In this document: positions 46,843 to 55,967 of the stretch, piece by piece
Numbering within the stretch: position 1 is the stretch's first letter
Layout of the letters: each line of letters starts with the position of its first letter
Source of the DNA: Oscillatoria acuminata PCC 6304
Lineage (GTDB): Bacteria > Cyanobacteriota > Cyanobacteriia > Cyanobacteriales > Laspinemataceae
Assembly: GCF_000317105.1 (NCBI RefSeq)
Contig: NC_019693.1
Location: 2,852,001 to 2,916,000, forward strand
Length of the DNA stretch: 64,000 nt
Direction of reading: 5' to 3'
Program-made: the position numbers and the translations under genes
The notes under the pieces: model-generated
Databases searched by the model: none
Told to the model about the DNA's origin: nothing
The model's input: only the letters and a program-made list of their open reading frames with translations

Positions 46843-48168
46843 ATGCTATTTAATTTAAAATTAAAAGCCCGAATTTTATTAGGCTATTCTATCCCTTTAA
46901 TATTTTCAATTACTTCCGCTGGATTAGTTTTTGTGAGTAGCCAGCAAGTTCAGGAAGAAGTCAAAATTTTAGAGACTGGGGCGGCTATAGTGCGGGAGTC
47001 AGACCGGCTTGCTTTAAGGCTAATGTCCATACAACGGTCTGCGCGAGGGTACATGATTAACCAAAGAGACTTTATTCCCGAGGCAATTGAGGCGGACATC
47101 ACTAGCCTAAAAAATGCCCTAACTTTTTTACAGGCTAATGTGGAAGATGCTGGACAGAAAGCCAGATTAGAGCGGATGTTGGATCTGAGTCAAAGAACGA
47201 TTGATTATAATAACAATCTGATTAATCTAGTCCAACAAAATCGAATACCAGAGGCGGTCCAAGCCTATAGCACCCCGGAACGAGAACAATTGAATCGGGA
47301 ACTAGAAGCACTACTGGTAGAGTTCAACCAGTGGGAAGATGATCTTCAGAAGGAAAAAAGCGATCGCACCGATGAGGTTCTCGGGTTATTGATTACCCTG
47401 GTGTTGTTGAGTACCGGCATCATGGCGATCGTCGCCTGGGGATTGGGATGGGCGATCGCCAGCCGAATTACCGATACCCTCGGCGAAACCACCAACACCA
47501 TCGCCTCCTCTTCCACAGAAATCGCCGCGATGACTGAACAACAAGAGCGCGTTGCCAACCAACAAGCCAGTGCAGTCCATGAAACTTGCAGCACAATGGA
47601 ACAACTGGGCCTCTCCTCTCAGGAGTCCTCCGAACGCGCCGAAGCCACCACCGTTCAAGTCGAACAAATTGCTAATCAAATTTTGCATCTGAGTGAGCAA
47701 GTCAACCAGATCGACAAAATTGCTGGATTAGTCAGCGATATCGCCAATCAAACCAATATGTTAGCGCTCAATGCTGCCGTGGAAGCAGTCCGCGCCGGAG
47801 AGCAAGGCAAAGGCTTTGGGGTTGTCGCTTCAGAAATTCGGAAACTGGCCGATCGCAGCAAACAATCCGCCGAGAAAATTAGTGAATTAGTCAATGATAT
47901 TGAACGGGCGACTAATTCAGCGGTGATGATCACCAAAGACGGAACTCGCAGCGTAGAAAGCGTAGTTTCTGCCGTCAATCATATCGCCGTCAACGCCCAA
48001 CAAATTTCCTTGAGCGCCAAACAACAAGCCTTGGCGATTCAACAAACCCTGGATGCCATGAATAGTTTAACTCAAAACGCCCAAGAAACCGCCAGCGGCA
48101 TCGCCCAAACCAAAATCAGCATTCAACAACTCAATCAAGTTGCCCTCAAGTTACAACGGGAAATTTAG
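46843..48168 (+). CDS. Methyl-accepting chemotaxis protein (MCP 1)
   Basis: 441 residues. One membrane segment near 10-30 ([21 protein letters not shown]) and a second near 183-208 bracket a helical extracytoplasmic domain of the CHASE3/four-helix type. The cytoplasmic signalling domain has the hairpin tip [18 protein letters not shown] then [16 protein letters not shown] at about 300-340, the CheA/CheW contact site. HAMP is very short or absent, with the coiled coil starting soon after the second membrane segment. AGGAG lies 5 nt before the ATG. It is first in the plus-strand chemosensory cluster and paralogous to MCP 2. Likely role: input to CheA for phototaxis, chemotaxis or a pilus system; the signal is unknown. 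Confidence 0.93.
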   Translation: MLFNLKLKARILLGYSIPLIFSITSAGLVFVSSQQVQEEVKILETGAAIVRESDRLALRLMSIQRSARGYMINQRDFIPEAIEADITSLKNALTFLQANVEDAGQKARLERMLDLSQRTIDYNNNLINLVQQNRIPEAVQAYSTPEREQLNRELEALLVEFNQWEDDLQKEKSDRTDEVLGLLITLVLLSTGIMAIVAWGLGWAIASRITDTLGETTNTIASSSTEIAAMTEQQERVANQQASAVHETCSTMEQLGLSSQESSERAEATTVQVEQIANQILHLSEQVNQIDKIAGLVSDIANQTNMLALNAAVEAVRAGEQGKGFGVVASEIRKLADRSKQSAEKISELVNDIERATNSAVMITKDGTRSVESVVSAVNHIAVNAQQISLSAKQQALAIQQTLDAMNSLTQNAQETASGIAQTKISIQQLNQVALKLQREI

Positions 48169-48258
48169 AGGTGAAACTCCCGCCAGCAGTAGGAGGGTCT
48201 GCTCTCTTACCAGAGTAGCTTTTTTACGTTCAGGGGGATTTGCCTCACATTCACCTCA

Positions 48259-48300
48259 CTTCCGGTCCCCTCCCCTGTGTCTTGGGGAGGGGACCGGAAG
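48259..48300. repeat. Hairpin with perfect 17-bp arms
   Basis: cttccggtcccctcccc and its exact complement enclose tgtgtctt. The stem sits 90 nt after the MCP 1 stop with no T-run. The core ggaggggaccgg is shared with the 23-bp arms at 37859 and 38280, so it is a dispersed repeat that may also end transcripts. Confidence 0.75.
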
Positions 48301-48550
48301 GAAGACGAATCCGCATGAACGTTAAAAACCTCCTCTTGTCAGGGGTCTGATCTCCCTCATGCAGCAAGGGATCAAAAAAATGCTCCCACTCCGGCAATTT
48401 TATTGCTGTTCATGAGTTGGACTCATTCTATCCAACCCCAGAATCCATAAGTCCCTTGAAATCTCAGTCCAAAACCTGACCCCTGTTCGTGGCGACCGGA
48501 TTTTTGGGTGTCATACCAAATCCGGTTGTTAGAAGTCGGTTTTCGCTTTT

Positions 48551-48597
48551 AGCCCGCGCAGGCGGGCTTCGTCTGTGTAGCCCCAGGCTTCAGCCTG
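48551..48597. repeat. REP-like double palindrome
   Basis: Two adjacent small palindromes, agcccgc-gcag-gcgggct (48551-48568) and caggct-tc-agcctg (48584-48597), are separated by tcgtctgtgtagccc. This phrase is a familiar dispersed cyanobacterial repeat type. Confidence 0.65.
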
Positions 48598-48657
48598 CGG
48601 GTTTTTACAGACCTTTGTCAACCGGATTCCGTATCAGTCGTGAAATCACTTCAATAC

Positions 48658-48833
48658 AGTTAAAACGGGAGCATCTCAATTTTTTCAAGAGACCTAACCG
48701 CCGGTGCCCCCTTCCCTCTGAGGGAAGGGGGAGCCGGAATCGGGAGTTTCAAAGCCCCTCCCCTAAGAGGGGAGGGGTTTGGGGAGAGGTCCGACTGGTT
48801 TTTAGGCAAAATTGAGATGCTCCCGTTTTAACT
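48658..48833. mobile_element. MITE-like element, 176 bp, perfect 26-bp inverted ends
   Basis: The ends at 48658-48683 and 48808-48833 are exact inverted copies (core gttaaaacgggagcatctca). The interior is made of the G-rich dispersed repeat (gagggaaggggga, then cccctcccctaagaggggag). There is no gene inside and no clear target duplication. It fits a small non-autonomous element. Confidence 0.6.
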
Positions 48834-49107
48834 CAGGCAAAAGGTCTATATTTAGTCAAGCTGTAGGGGCTTTTCTGCCGGAGAAAGCCCCCAACTCTAG
48901 CGGGGATGGGTAAGTCCTAAGTTAAGATCAGCTGCAAGCAGGAACAACAATATAGCCGATGGGACCGTCAATCCTCAGAATCAATAAATTCTGAGTTTAC
49001 GCACCTCCCTCTGGGAAATCTCATCATAATGGAGGTAAGCCACTCAGGGCTGCAATAAACCCGGTTTAAATCGGTGGATTGAGGTCAAAGTAAGGAGTCA
49101 TCATCTT

Positions 49108-50586
49108 ATGTTGGACAGCTTAAAACTGAGGGGACGAATTCTCGCCTGCATTATTATCCCATTGTTAGTGTCGAGTGTACTGGCTACCCTGATTGTTTCA
49201 AATGTTAGAAAAGTCGATAAACTCGATCAACAGATTGGGTTTTCTTCAGAAGTCATTGATTATTTGGCCGAGGCTACTCTGCACGCGATTCGCATGGAAC
49301 GGTCCACCCGAGGATATTTGGTGAATGCTAAAGATCGCCATCGTCAAGGATTTGAGACAGGTAGCGAATCTTATAGCCGGTTGATTAAGAGCTTAGAGCC
49401 AAAAATTGCTCAACTGGAGGACCCCATACAACGGCAGCGCTTTGAGGAGTACACTCAGTTGGGAAATCAACTGCGACAAATAAATTTGCAAACCCTCCAA
49501 CTGGCACAAACGGGTCAGATGGAGGAAGCGGTGGCTTTATTTTCCACGGATCAGAGTAGCAATATTACTCGGGAGATCGAGTCGATTTATAATGCCTTTG
49601 TCCAACAAGAACGAGAGACCTTGGCGCTTAGAAAAGTCCGAGCGAAAGAAGCGTTAGATTTGTCCCTCGCTATTGCCGGGTGGGGAACGGCAATGATTGG
49701 TTTGGTGACGATCGCCATTGGTGCAAAACTAGTCTCCAGCATCCGCGATCGCATCGAACGTGCCATTCATGAAGTGGCGACTTCATCGACGGAATTTGCT
49801 GCCACCTTCAGTCATCAGGAAACTTCCACCAACGCCCAAGCCACCTCTGTTAACCAAACTACAGCCTCAATGGAGGAGTTGAATGCCTCCTCTAGAGCCA
49901 CTGCTGAACAAGCCGAATCTGCTGCGGCTAACGCAATTTTAGTCTTAAACTTAGTGGATTCCTCCAACCATCATGAACTGCCGGTGCATCCGTCCTACCG
50001 TTTGGGTTCTAACCCCAGTGGCATCCCGTCCCGCAATCGCCAGATGGGACACCAAAATACCAGCTTAAAAGAAACTGTCAATCAGATTGCCAAGCGTATC
50101 GAACAACTCACCCAGCAACTGTCCCAAATTGATGAAATTGCCAGTAATGTTAGCAATATCGCCAATCAGACTAATATGTTAGCGTTGAATGCTTCGGTGG
50201 AAGCTGTGCGGGCCGGTGAAGCGGGGAAAGGATTTGGAGTGGTTGCTACCGAAATTCGCAAACTGGCGGACCACAGTGGCCGATGTGCCGATCGCATTAA
50301 TTCTCTGGTCAAAGAAATTCAATCTGCCACATCTCTAACGGTTCAAGTCACAGCAGAAGGGACCAAAACGGTGGAAGTGGTGGTGGAAGCCATTGATGAA
50401 ATTGTTAATAATACCCAACAAATTTCATTAACGGCACAACAGCAGGCGATCGCTATTCAGCAGGTTTTTGAAGCCATGAATGCCCTGAATAGAATTGCCT
50501 CAGAAACCGTTAACAGCATTTCTCAGGCCAAACTGGGCACCGACAAACTCAATCAAGCCGCCCTCGACCTCAAAGAAATGGTCTGA
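49108..50586 (+). CDS. Methyl-accepting chemotaxis protein (MCP 2)
   Basis: 492 residues. Membrane segments near 10-30 (ILACIIIPLLVSSVLATLIV) and near 188-210 flank a helical sensor domain. The signalling tip [18 protein letters not shown] then [16 protein letters not shown] is at about 350-390. Between about residues 275 and 315 a Pro/Ser/His-rich stretch (SSNHHELPVHPSYRLGSNPS) interrupts the coiled coil that is continuous in MCP 1; the reading frame is intact across it. AAGGAG lies 10 nt before the ATG. It is on the same strand as MCP 1 and CheA. Probable input to the CheA at 51396; signal unknown. Confidence 0.92.
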   Translation: MLDSLKLRGRILACIIIPLLVSSVLATLIVSNVRKVDKLDQQIGFSSEVIDYLAEATLHAIRMERSTRGYLVNAKDRHRQGFETGSESYSRLIKSLEPKIAQLEDPIQRQRFEEYTQLGNQLRQINLQTLQLAQTGQMEEAVALFSTDQSSNITREIESIYNAFVQQERETLALRKVRAKEALDLSLAIAGWGTAMIGLVTIAIGAKLVSSIRDRIERAIHEVATSSTEFAATFSHQETSTNAQATSVNQTTASMEELNASSRATAEQAESAAANAILVLNLVDSSNHHELPVHPSYRLGSNPSGIPSRNRQMGHQNTSLKETVNQIAKRIEQLTQQLSQIDEIASNVSNIANQTNMLALNASVEAVRAGEAGKGFGVVATEIRKLADHSGRCADRINSLVKEIQSATSLTVQVTAEGTKTVEVVVEAIDEIVNNTQQISLTAQQQAIAIQQVFEAMNALNRIASETVNSISQAKLGTDKLNQAALDLKEMV

Positions 50587-51395
50587 GCATTCTATTCCAG
50601 TTCTAGGGGATTCACCCATCCGGGGCAATTCTCCCCCAGGAAGACCCGAAGGGCCAGGGATTAGGGAACCCCCCTGGATGCGGTCTGAACCCGAGCAAAT
50701 CCCTTTATCCCCAGGGAAATCAGGCATCCATCGGGGTTACTTTCCCTTGCCTTTGTCCGCAAATTATGCGAAAATTGCAACAGGCCGAAATATGGCAGTC
50801 GTTTCAGTTAGGCTCAGAGGTGGAGACAGTCCCCGGACCCTGAGATGGCCTGAGAAAGAGCCGGAACCTGGGGAAATTAAGCCCCACTCTCCCTAGATTC
50901 AGGGAGAGAAAACTCCTAGAAGTCGGGTTTCCGGTCTGAATCAGCGCTTGTTCATTGAGCAACCTGTTCAGGAATCCAGCGGGCGATCGCCTCGGGGTGT
51001 GGCTCCTCACTGCTCCTCAATGGAGGTCTCTCCTCAATCAGCAGTAAAGTTACTAGAAAATCAGGGTGGAAGCAATAGCGTGAACGGCCCCGTTCATCCT
51101 CAGTTAAGTAAACCAATCTCGGATGACATGAGTAAAAAGATTGCCGATTTCCCCCTAAAAGAGATTGGTCGGTAAGAATTTGCCCAAACCGCAGATGATC
51201 TGATGAAAACCCTAATAAATCTGGAGAGTTTTGGGCCAGGATTTAAAGAATTAAACCCGTCTAATATAAAGTCGATCACGCCTGAAATCAGGCAGGGCAG
51301 AGTAGCGGGAAATTTGAGTAAAAAAGGGGAATCTTCAAGGTAGGGGAAACTATCCCCCAGAAATCCCTAAATCTGATTTTGGAGGAGCTAAAACC
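50587..51395. other. Gap between MCP 2 and CheA
   Basis: 809 bp without an intact gene. Its second half holds a possible decayed frame (51020-51343), listed separately. GGAGGAG at 51381-51387 serves the CheA gene. No separate cheW or cheR can be found here on either strand. Confidence 0.6.
51020..51343 (+). pseudogene. Possible decayed small gene with one in-frame stop
   Basis: From ATG 51020 the frame reads 51 codons (ending KKIADFPLKEIGR), meets TAA at 51173-51175, then continues in the same frame EFAQTADDLMKTLINLESFG and on to TAG at 51341. Both halves have protein-like composition. I do not recognise a family. It may be a degenerate gene in the chemosensory cluster or a chance frame. Confidence 0.25.
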
Positions 51396-53987
51396 ATGAT
51401 GATCGACGATGAAGAACTCAGAGTTACATTCAAAGTAGCCAGTGAAGAGCATTTGCAGAAACTCAACGACGGGTTACTGCACCTAGAAGAGCAGCCGGAG
51501 GACTTAGGGAAACTCGAAGAATTGTTGCGAGAAGCCCATAGTCTGAAAGGGGATGCGGGAATGTTGGGGGTGAAAGATATTGCCACCCTGGCACATCAGT
51601 GGGAACATCTGCTGGGAACGGTGAAGCGCAAAGAAACCACCTTAACCCCAGAATTGTGCGATCGCCTTTATCATGGCTTAGATGCGATCGCCAAACTCGT
51701 TCAAGAATCCGTCACCGGCGAAGCGGCTGGAGTTAATACCTTTTACGTCCTCGCCTACTTGATGGGCGCGGCCTCCGATATCAACGAGAGCGAAACTAAA
51801 AGCGAGCCACAACCACCCCAGGAAGCCCAAAAGTCCCCCGCCCGAGAAAAACTCCCCCCGGAACAGAGAAACAGTTCCCAAGAGACCTTAGACCCCATAG
51901 AGTCAGTCACGGAAACCCAAGGGAGGGAAACCGTCGAGGAAACTGAGGAACAGAGCGACCTAGACCTGGAGGAACCCCCAGAGGAAGCCGCCCGGGAAAT
52001 GCTAGAGGTTATCCCCCCGGTCGAAGTCGCTGTCAGCGTCCCGGTCAAAGTCAGCGCCACGGTCAATGGGCATAATTTGTCTCAAAAACATCCTATTCCG
52101 GAGATCTCCAAACCCTTCACCCCTGCCCCACCCCCCCCAGGAGGCGATCGGGGCCGGGAGTCCGGACCTTCCAAACCCCCAGTCCTGCCCCCTTTAGCCG
52201 TCACCCCCCCTCAGGCAAGTAGCCACTACCGCATCGACACGATTCGAGTCGAAACCCGCAATCTGGACAGTCTGATGACCCAAACCGGGGAACTCACCGT
52301 CAGCAAAATCCGGATTGCACATCGCCTCTCGGAAGTCGAAGAAATTGTCACCCTTTGGGAAGAATGGAGTCGCGATAGCTTTGTCAATCGCTTCGCCCTA
52401 GAAGAAGTCATCCGAGGCAACCGCAATGGCTCCTTAGACCGATTGGAAAGTTTTCATCATCGCACCGAAGACCGACTGGAACGCCTCGGTCAAATTGTCA
52501 ACCGCCTCAGAAATTCAGTTTATGAAGATAACGCCCGTCTCGATACCATTGCCGATGAACTGGAAGAAGGCATCCGCACCCTGCGCCTGCTGCCCTTATC
52601 CACCATTTTTACCCTGTTTCCTCGGATGGTGCGGGATTTAGCCAAACAAGAAGGCAAGCAAGTGGAACTGCTGATTGAAGGGGGAGAGACCCGCGCCGAC
52701 AAGCGGATCCTGGAAGAAATGAAAGACCCTTTGATGCATATCATCCGGAATGCGATCGACCACGGGATTGAAACCCCAGGCGATCGGCAACAAACCGGCA
52801 AACCCCCCAAAGCCACTATTGTCCTCAAAGGCTACCAAACCGCCAACAACATCATCATCGAAATCCGTGATGATGGACGCGGACTCGACCTGGAAAAAAT
52901 CAAACAAACCGCCCTCAAACGGGGAATCTGCCGAGAAGAAGAACTCGCTGCCATGACCCCGCACCAAATCCATAGCCTAATTTTCACCCCGGGATTCTCC
53001 ACCCGGACCTTTGTCACCGAAGTATCCGGGCGAGGGGTGGGACTGGATGTGGTTCGCACCAACGTCGAACGGCTCAAAGGCAGTATTCACATTGACTCCA
53101 CCCCAGGAGTGGGCACTACCCTGCGCTTATCTCTGGGGACCACCCTCGCCACCGCTCATGTTCTCCTCGTCGAGGTGGAGGGGATTGCCTACGCCTTGCC
53201 GGTGGAGTTCGTGCAACTGGCTCGTTTGGTCCCGGAGAGCGATATTTTTGCCCTAGAAGGACGGGAAACGATGATTTTAGACGGACAACCCGTTTCCGTG
53301 GTCAAACTCGCCGATTTGCTGGAACTGCCCCCGAGAGGGATTCTCAATTCCTCAAAAAGCATGAATACTTCGAGTCTGCCTTGCATTATTCTGCAAGTGG
53401 GGGAAGAACGATTAGGACTGTTGGTGGATGCCTTGGTGGATGAGCAAGATGTGGTGCTTAAACCCCAAAGCAAACTGCTCAAACGGGTCCGGAATGTGGC
53501 GGGAGCAACGATTTTGGGAACCGGGGAAGTTTGTATGGTGTTAAATCCTCATGACTTGCTCAAGTCGGTGCGAAAGCCGGGAAAATCCATTGCCCCCTCG
53601 AAACCCCAGCCCGAGAGCGATCGCAAATTATTAGTATTGCTCGTGGAAGACTCGATCGCCACCCGCACCCAAGAAAAACGGATTCTGGAAAATGCGGGAT
53701 ATGAGGTTGTCACCGCTGTGGATGGGTTGGATGGATACAATAAACTCAGAACACGGGACTTTGATGCAGTGATCTCCGATGTCCAAATGCCGAATCTTGA
53801 CGGTTTAGGGTTAGTGAGCAAAATTCGTCAGCACAAGGAATATTCCGAATTGCCGATTATTCTGGTCACCTCCCTCGCCAGTGATGATGATAAACGCCGG
53901 GGTGCCGAAGCCGGGGCTAATTCCTACATTCCCAAAAGCAGTTTCAATCAAGAAGTGTTATTAGAAACGCTCAAACGGCTGATTTAG
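51396..53987 (+). CDS. cheA: CheA histidine kinase with C-terminal receiver domain
   Basis: 863 residues. The HPt domain has phospho-acceptor His48 (REAHSLKGDAG). A Glu/Pro-rich linker runs from about 130 to 275. The dimerisation and HATPase domains follow (IRNAIDHGIETP, DDGRGLDLEKI, GRGVGLDVVRTNV). The CheW-like domain lies at about 590-720. The fused receiver domain (about 745-863) has acidic residues VEDS, phospho-acceptor Asp795 (DVQMPNLDG) and Lys in YIPKSS. This CheA-REC fusion is usual in cyanobacterial chemosensory and pilus systems. The receptors lie upstream and cheB 83 bp downstream. GGAGGAG at 51381-51387 is 8 nt from the ATG, fixing the start. CheY-like output may be intramolecular through the fused receiver; this is inference. 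Confidence 0.95.
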   Translation: MMIDDEELRVTFKVASEEHLQKLNDGLLHLEEQPEDLGKLEELLREAHSLKGDAGMLGVKDIATLAHQWEHLLGTVKRKETTLTPELCDRLYHGLDAIAKLVQESVTGEAAGVNTFYVLAYLMGAASDINESETKSEPQPPQEAQKSPAREKLPPEQRNSSQETLDPIESVTETQGRETVEETEEQSDLDLEEPPEEAAREMLEVIPPVEVAVSVPVKVSATVNGHNLSQKHPIPEISKPFTPAPPPPGGDRGRESGPSKPPVLPPLAVTPPQASSHYRIDTIRVETRNLDSLMTQTGELTVSKIRIAHRLSEVEEIVTLWEEWSRDSFVNRFALEEVIRGNRNGSLDRLESFHHRTEDRLERLGQIVNRLRNSVYEDNARLDTIADELEEGIRTLRLLPLSTIFTLFPRMVRDLAKQEGKQVELLIEGGETRADKRILEEMKDPLMHIIRNAIDHGIETPGDRQQTGKPPKATIVLKGYQTANNIIIEIRDDGRGLDLEKIKQTALKRGICREEELAAMTPHQIHSLIFTPGFSTRTFVTEVSGRGVGLDVVRTNVERLKGSIHIDSTPGVGTTLRLSLGTTLATAHVLLVEVEGIAYALPVEFVQLARLVPESDIFALEGRETMILDGQPVSVVKLADLLELPPRGILNSSKSMNTSSLPCIILQVGEERLGLLVDALVDEQDVVLKPQSKLLKRVRNVAGATILGTGEVCMVLNPHDLLKSVRKPGKSIAPSKPQPESDRKLLVLLVEDSIATRTQEKRILENAGYEVVTAVDGLDGYNKLRTRDFDAVISDVQMPNLDGLGLVSKIRQHKEYSELPIILVTSLASDDDKRRGAEAGANSYIPKSSFNQEVLLETLKRLI

Positions 53988-54070
53988 ACTGGCTAGAGAG
54001 GGAGTTCCAGATACCTAACTAAACCGGGTCGGGTGACGGGTCCAAGGGTAAGACGCTGCTAGAGTAACGT

Positions 54071-55273
54071 ATGAACAAGAAGCCGATTCGAGTTTTGCTG
54101 GTGGAGGATTCTCCAGTAGCGCTGATGATTTTTAAGCGCCTGTTGGGATCAACTCCTGAGATTGAAATTGTGGGGACAGCCAAGACGGGAATTGAAGGGT
54201 TGGAGTTGATTCCCCAGGTTCATCCCCAGGTGATTTGTACCGACCTCAATATGCCAAAAATGGACGGGTTGGAGTTTACCAAAGAGGTGATGGCAAAGTT
54301 CCCCTGCCCGATTTTGGTGGTGAGTTCTTCGGTACAAGCGGAGGATACGCTTACCGTATTTAATTTGCTCAAGGCAGGGGCGGTGGATGTGTTTCCCAAA
54401 CCACGTCAGGGGGTGATGGGGAATTTTGATGCGATTCGTCACGAACTGATTTCTAAGATTAAAGTGTTAGCCGGGGTGACGGTGTTTACGTTGCATCGTC
54501 GGGGTGCGGCTAATCGGGAGACACAGCGAGTATCCCCTAGGGTTGTCCCTCCTAAAAATACGGGAAAAATCCTCATCCCGGAACAGAAGCGGGTTGATCC
54601 GGTGGTTCAAACGGTGAAAATTCCCGCCTCCTACAGTCCAGCGCCACCTGTTCCCGCCGCCTTGTCTCCCAATTTGCCGACGGGGGCCGGTTCATTTCAA
54701 GGGGTGAAAATTGTGGCGATCGGGGCTTCGACGGGAGGACCCCAAGCGTTACATACGATTTTGTGTCAACTGCCACCAAAGTTTCCGGTGCCGGTGATTT
54801 GTGTGCAACATATTAGTGAGGGATTTTTGAAGGGGTTAGTGGATTGGTTGGGTTCGGAATGTCAGTTGCCGGTGAAAATTGCCCCGGCGGGGGAAAGACC
54901 CGAACCGGGAATTATTTATTTTCCCCCGGAACAAAAGCATTTAGAGTTTGACAGTCAGGGTCGGTTTCTGTATTCGAGTATGGGTCCGGTTTCGGGACAT
55001 CGCCCTTCGGTAACGGTGACATTTAATGCGGTGGCGAAGTTTTATCGCCGTGCGGCATTGGGAATTTTGCTCACGGGGATGGGTCGAGATGGGGCGGATG
55101 GGATGTTAGAACTGTTCAAGCAGGGGGGGATTACCATTGCCCAAAATGAGAGCAGTTGTGTGGTGTTTGGAATGCCCAGAGAGGCGATCGCCTTAAGTGC
55201 GGCGCAGTATATTTTACCCATTAGTGAGATTGCTCCACTGCTCCTCAAGCGCCTGATGAGCGATCGGCATTAG
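54071..55273 (+). CDS. cheB: Chemotaxis response regulator protein-glutamate methylesterase
   Basis: 400 residues. The N-terminal receiver has phospho-acceptor Asp58 (CTDLNMPKMDG) and the switch Lys in FPKPR. A Pro-rich linker follows, then the methylesterase domain from about 208. The catalytic triad is Ser220 (GASTGGPQ), His247 (VQHISEGF) and Asp340 (GMGRDGADG), spaced as in known CheB. It removes methyl groups from (or deamidates) receptor glutamates and glutamines, resetting receptor sensitivity when phosphorylated by CheA. It follows cheA by 83 bp and is probably co-transcribed. The partner methyltransferase cheR is not in this window. Confidence 0.95.
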   Translation: MNKKPIRVLLVEDSPVALMIFKRLLGSTPEIEIVGTAKTGIEGLELIPQVHPQVICTDLNMPKMDGLEFTKEVMAKFPCPILVVSSSVQAEDTLTVFNLLKAGAVDVFPKPRQGVMGNFDAIRHELISKIKVLAGVTVFTLHRRGAANRETQRVSPRVVPPKNTGKILIPEQKRVDPVVQTVKIPASYSPAPPVPAALSPNLPTGAGSFQGVKIVAIGASTGGPQALHTILCQLPPKFPVPVICVQHISEGFLKGLVDWLGSECQLPVKIAPAGERPEPGIIYFPPEQKHLEFDSQGRFLYSSMGPVSGHRPSVTVTFNAVAKFYRRAALGILLTGMGRDGADGMLELFKQGGITIAQNESSCVVFGMPREAIALSAAQYILPISEIAPLLLKRLMSDRH

Positions 55274-55733
55274 TTGTTCTCACTTAGTAGGTTGCGATCG
55301 GCAGCAATCACAAAGTGAGAAAAATCTTTCCGGCTCCCCCTGCCCTCTTAGGGAAGGGGGCTGGGGGGTTAGGTCTCTTTTAGGGGTCGTTGGGGAAGAG
55401 ACCTCTCCCCAAACCCCTCCCCTAAGAGGGCAGGGGCTTTGATTATCCTCTAAAAGGGGTTCTCCGGCTCCCCCTTCCCTAAGAGGGAAGGGGGCTGGGG
55501 GGTTAGGTCTCTTTATAGATGTCGTTAGCGAAGAGACCTCTCCCCAAACCCCTCCCCTAAGAGGGGAGGGGCTTTGATTCTCCTCTAAAAGGGGTTCTCC
55601 GGCTCCCCCTGCCCTCTTAGGGAAGGGGGCTGGGGGGTTAGGTCTCTCGGATTCGCCAAAAACCCCAGATTTTATAGACACCCGATTTTCAACTGCTAGA
55701 ATTTAACTGACTATGCTAAGTCTGGAGGTGGCT
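55274..55733. other. Repeat-filled gap between cheB and the toxin-antitoxin pair
   Basis: 460 bp, most of which is the 134-bp tandem repeat at 55330-55650. A long minus-strand frame across it is just translated repeat (Pro/Gly-rich, three near-identical blocks). GGAGGT at 55724-55729 precedes the antitoxin ATG. Confidence 0.75.
55330..55650. repeat. Tandem repeat, period 134-135 bp, about 2.4 copies
   Basis: Units start at ccggctccccc at 55330, 55464 and 55599. Each holds a G-rich stretch (gggaagggggctggggggtt), ggtctct, then the inverted-sense aagagacctctccccaaacc and cccctcccctaagagg. Oppositely oriented halves within each unit can pair. The same family occurs at 37793, 38346 and inside the element at 48658. 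Confidence 0.85.
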
Positions 55734-55967
55734 ATGGAACCGTTACGAATCATTACCAAAGCTATGAATGGTCAACTGGTGATTGACCTTCCCCCTTCAT
55801 TGATGAGCGATCGCACTTATGAAGTCATCATCCTCCCAGTTATATCGGGGGAATCCGTTGCCACTCCACGACGCCGCCATCCTTCTGAAAAACTAGCGGG
55901 TACTGTGTACTTGCTTGACGATTTAACCGCCCCTGCCACCCCTGAATCAGATTGGGACTTGTCCTGA
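55734..55967 (+). CDS. Putative antitoxin of a VapBC-type pair
   Basis: 77 residues from ATG 55734, chosen because GGAGGT lies 4 nt upstream; a start 21 nt earlier is less well placed. The N-terminus (IITKAMNGQLVIDLPPSL) looks like a small beta-rich DNA-binding or dimerisation fold, and the C-terminus (GTVYLLDDLTAPATPESDWD) is acidic and extended, as antitoxin tails that wrap a toxin are. It abuts the PIN-domain gene with no gap (its TGA is followed directly by the toxin ATG). The role is mainly inferred from that pairing. It would be expected to repress its own promoter. Confidence 0.7.
   Translation: MEPLRIITKAMNGQLVIDLPPSLMSDRTYEVIILPVISGESVATPRRRHPSEKLAGTVYLLDDLTAPATPESDWDLS

Larger units (their letters stand above)
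48169..49107. other. Repeat-rich gap between the two MCP genes
   Basis: 939 bp without a credible gene. It contains a 17-bp hairpin, a REP-like double palindrome and a 176-bp MITE-like element, each listed separately. AAGGAG at 49092-49097 precedes MCP 2. The frames present are built from the repeats. Confidence 0.7.

Noticed and set aside
48489-48815. 108-codon frame across the MITE-like element
   Set aside because: Most of it translates the REP-like palindrome and the G-rich dispersed repeat.
55330-55650. Possible CRISPR array
   Set aside because: The repeats are long (134 bp), contiguous and without unique spacers, and no cas gene is nearby.
55280-55681. 133-codon minus-strand frame between cheB and the antitoxin
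   Set aside because: Its product is three near-identical Pro/Gly-rich blocks, which is translation of the 134-bp tandem repeat rather than a protein.
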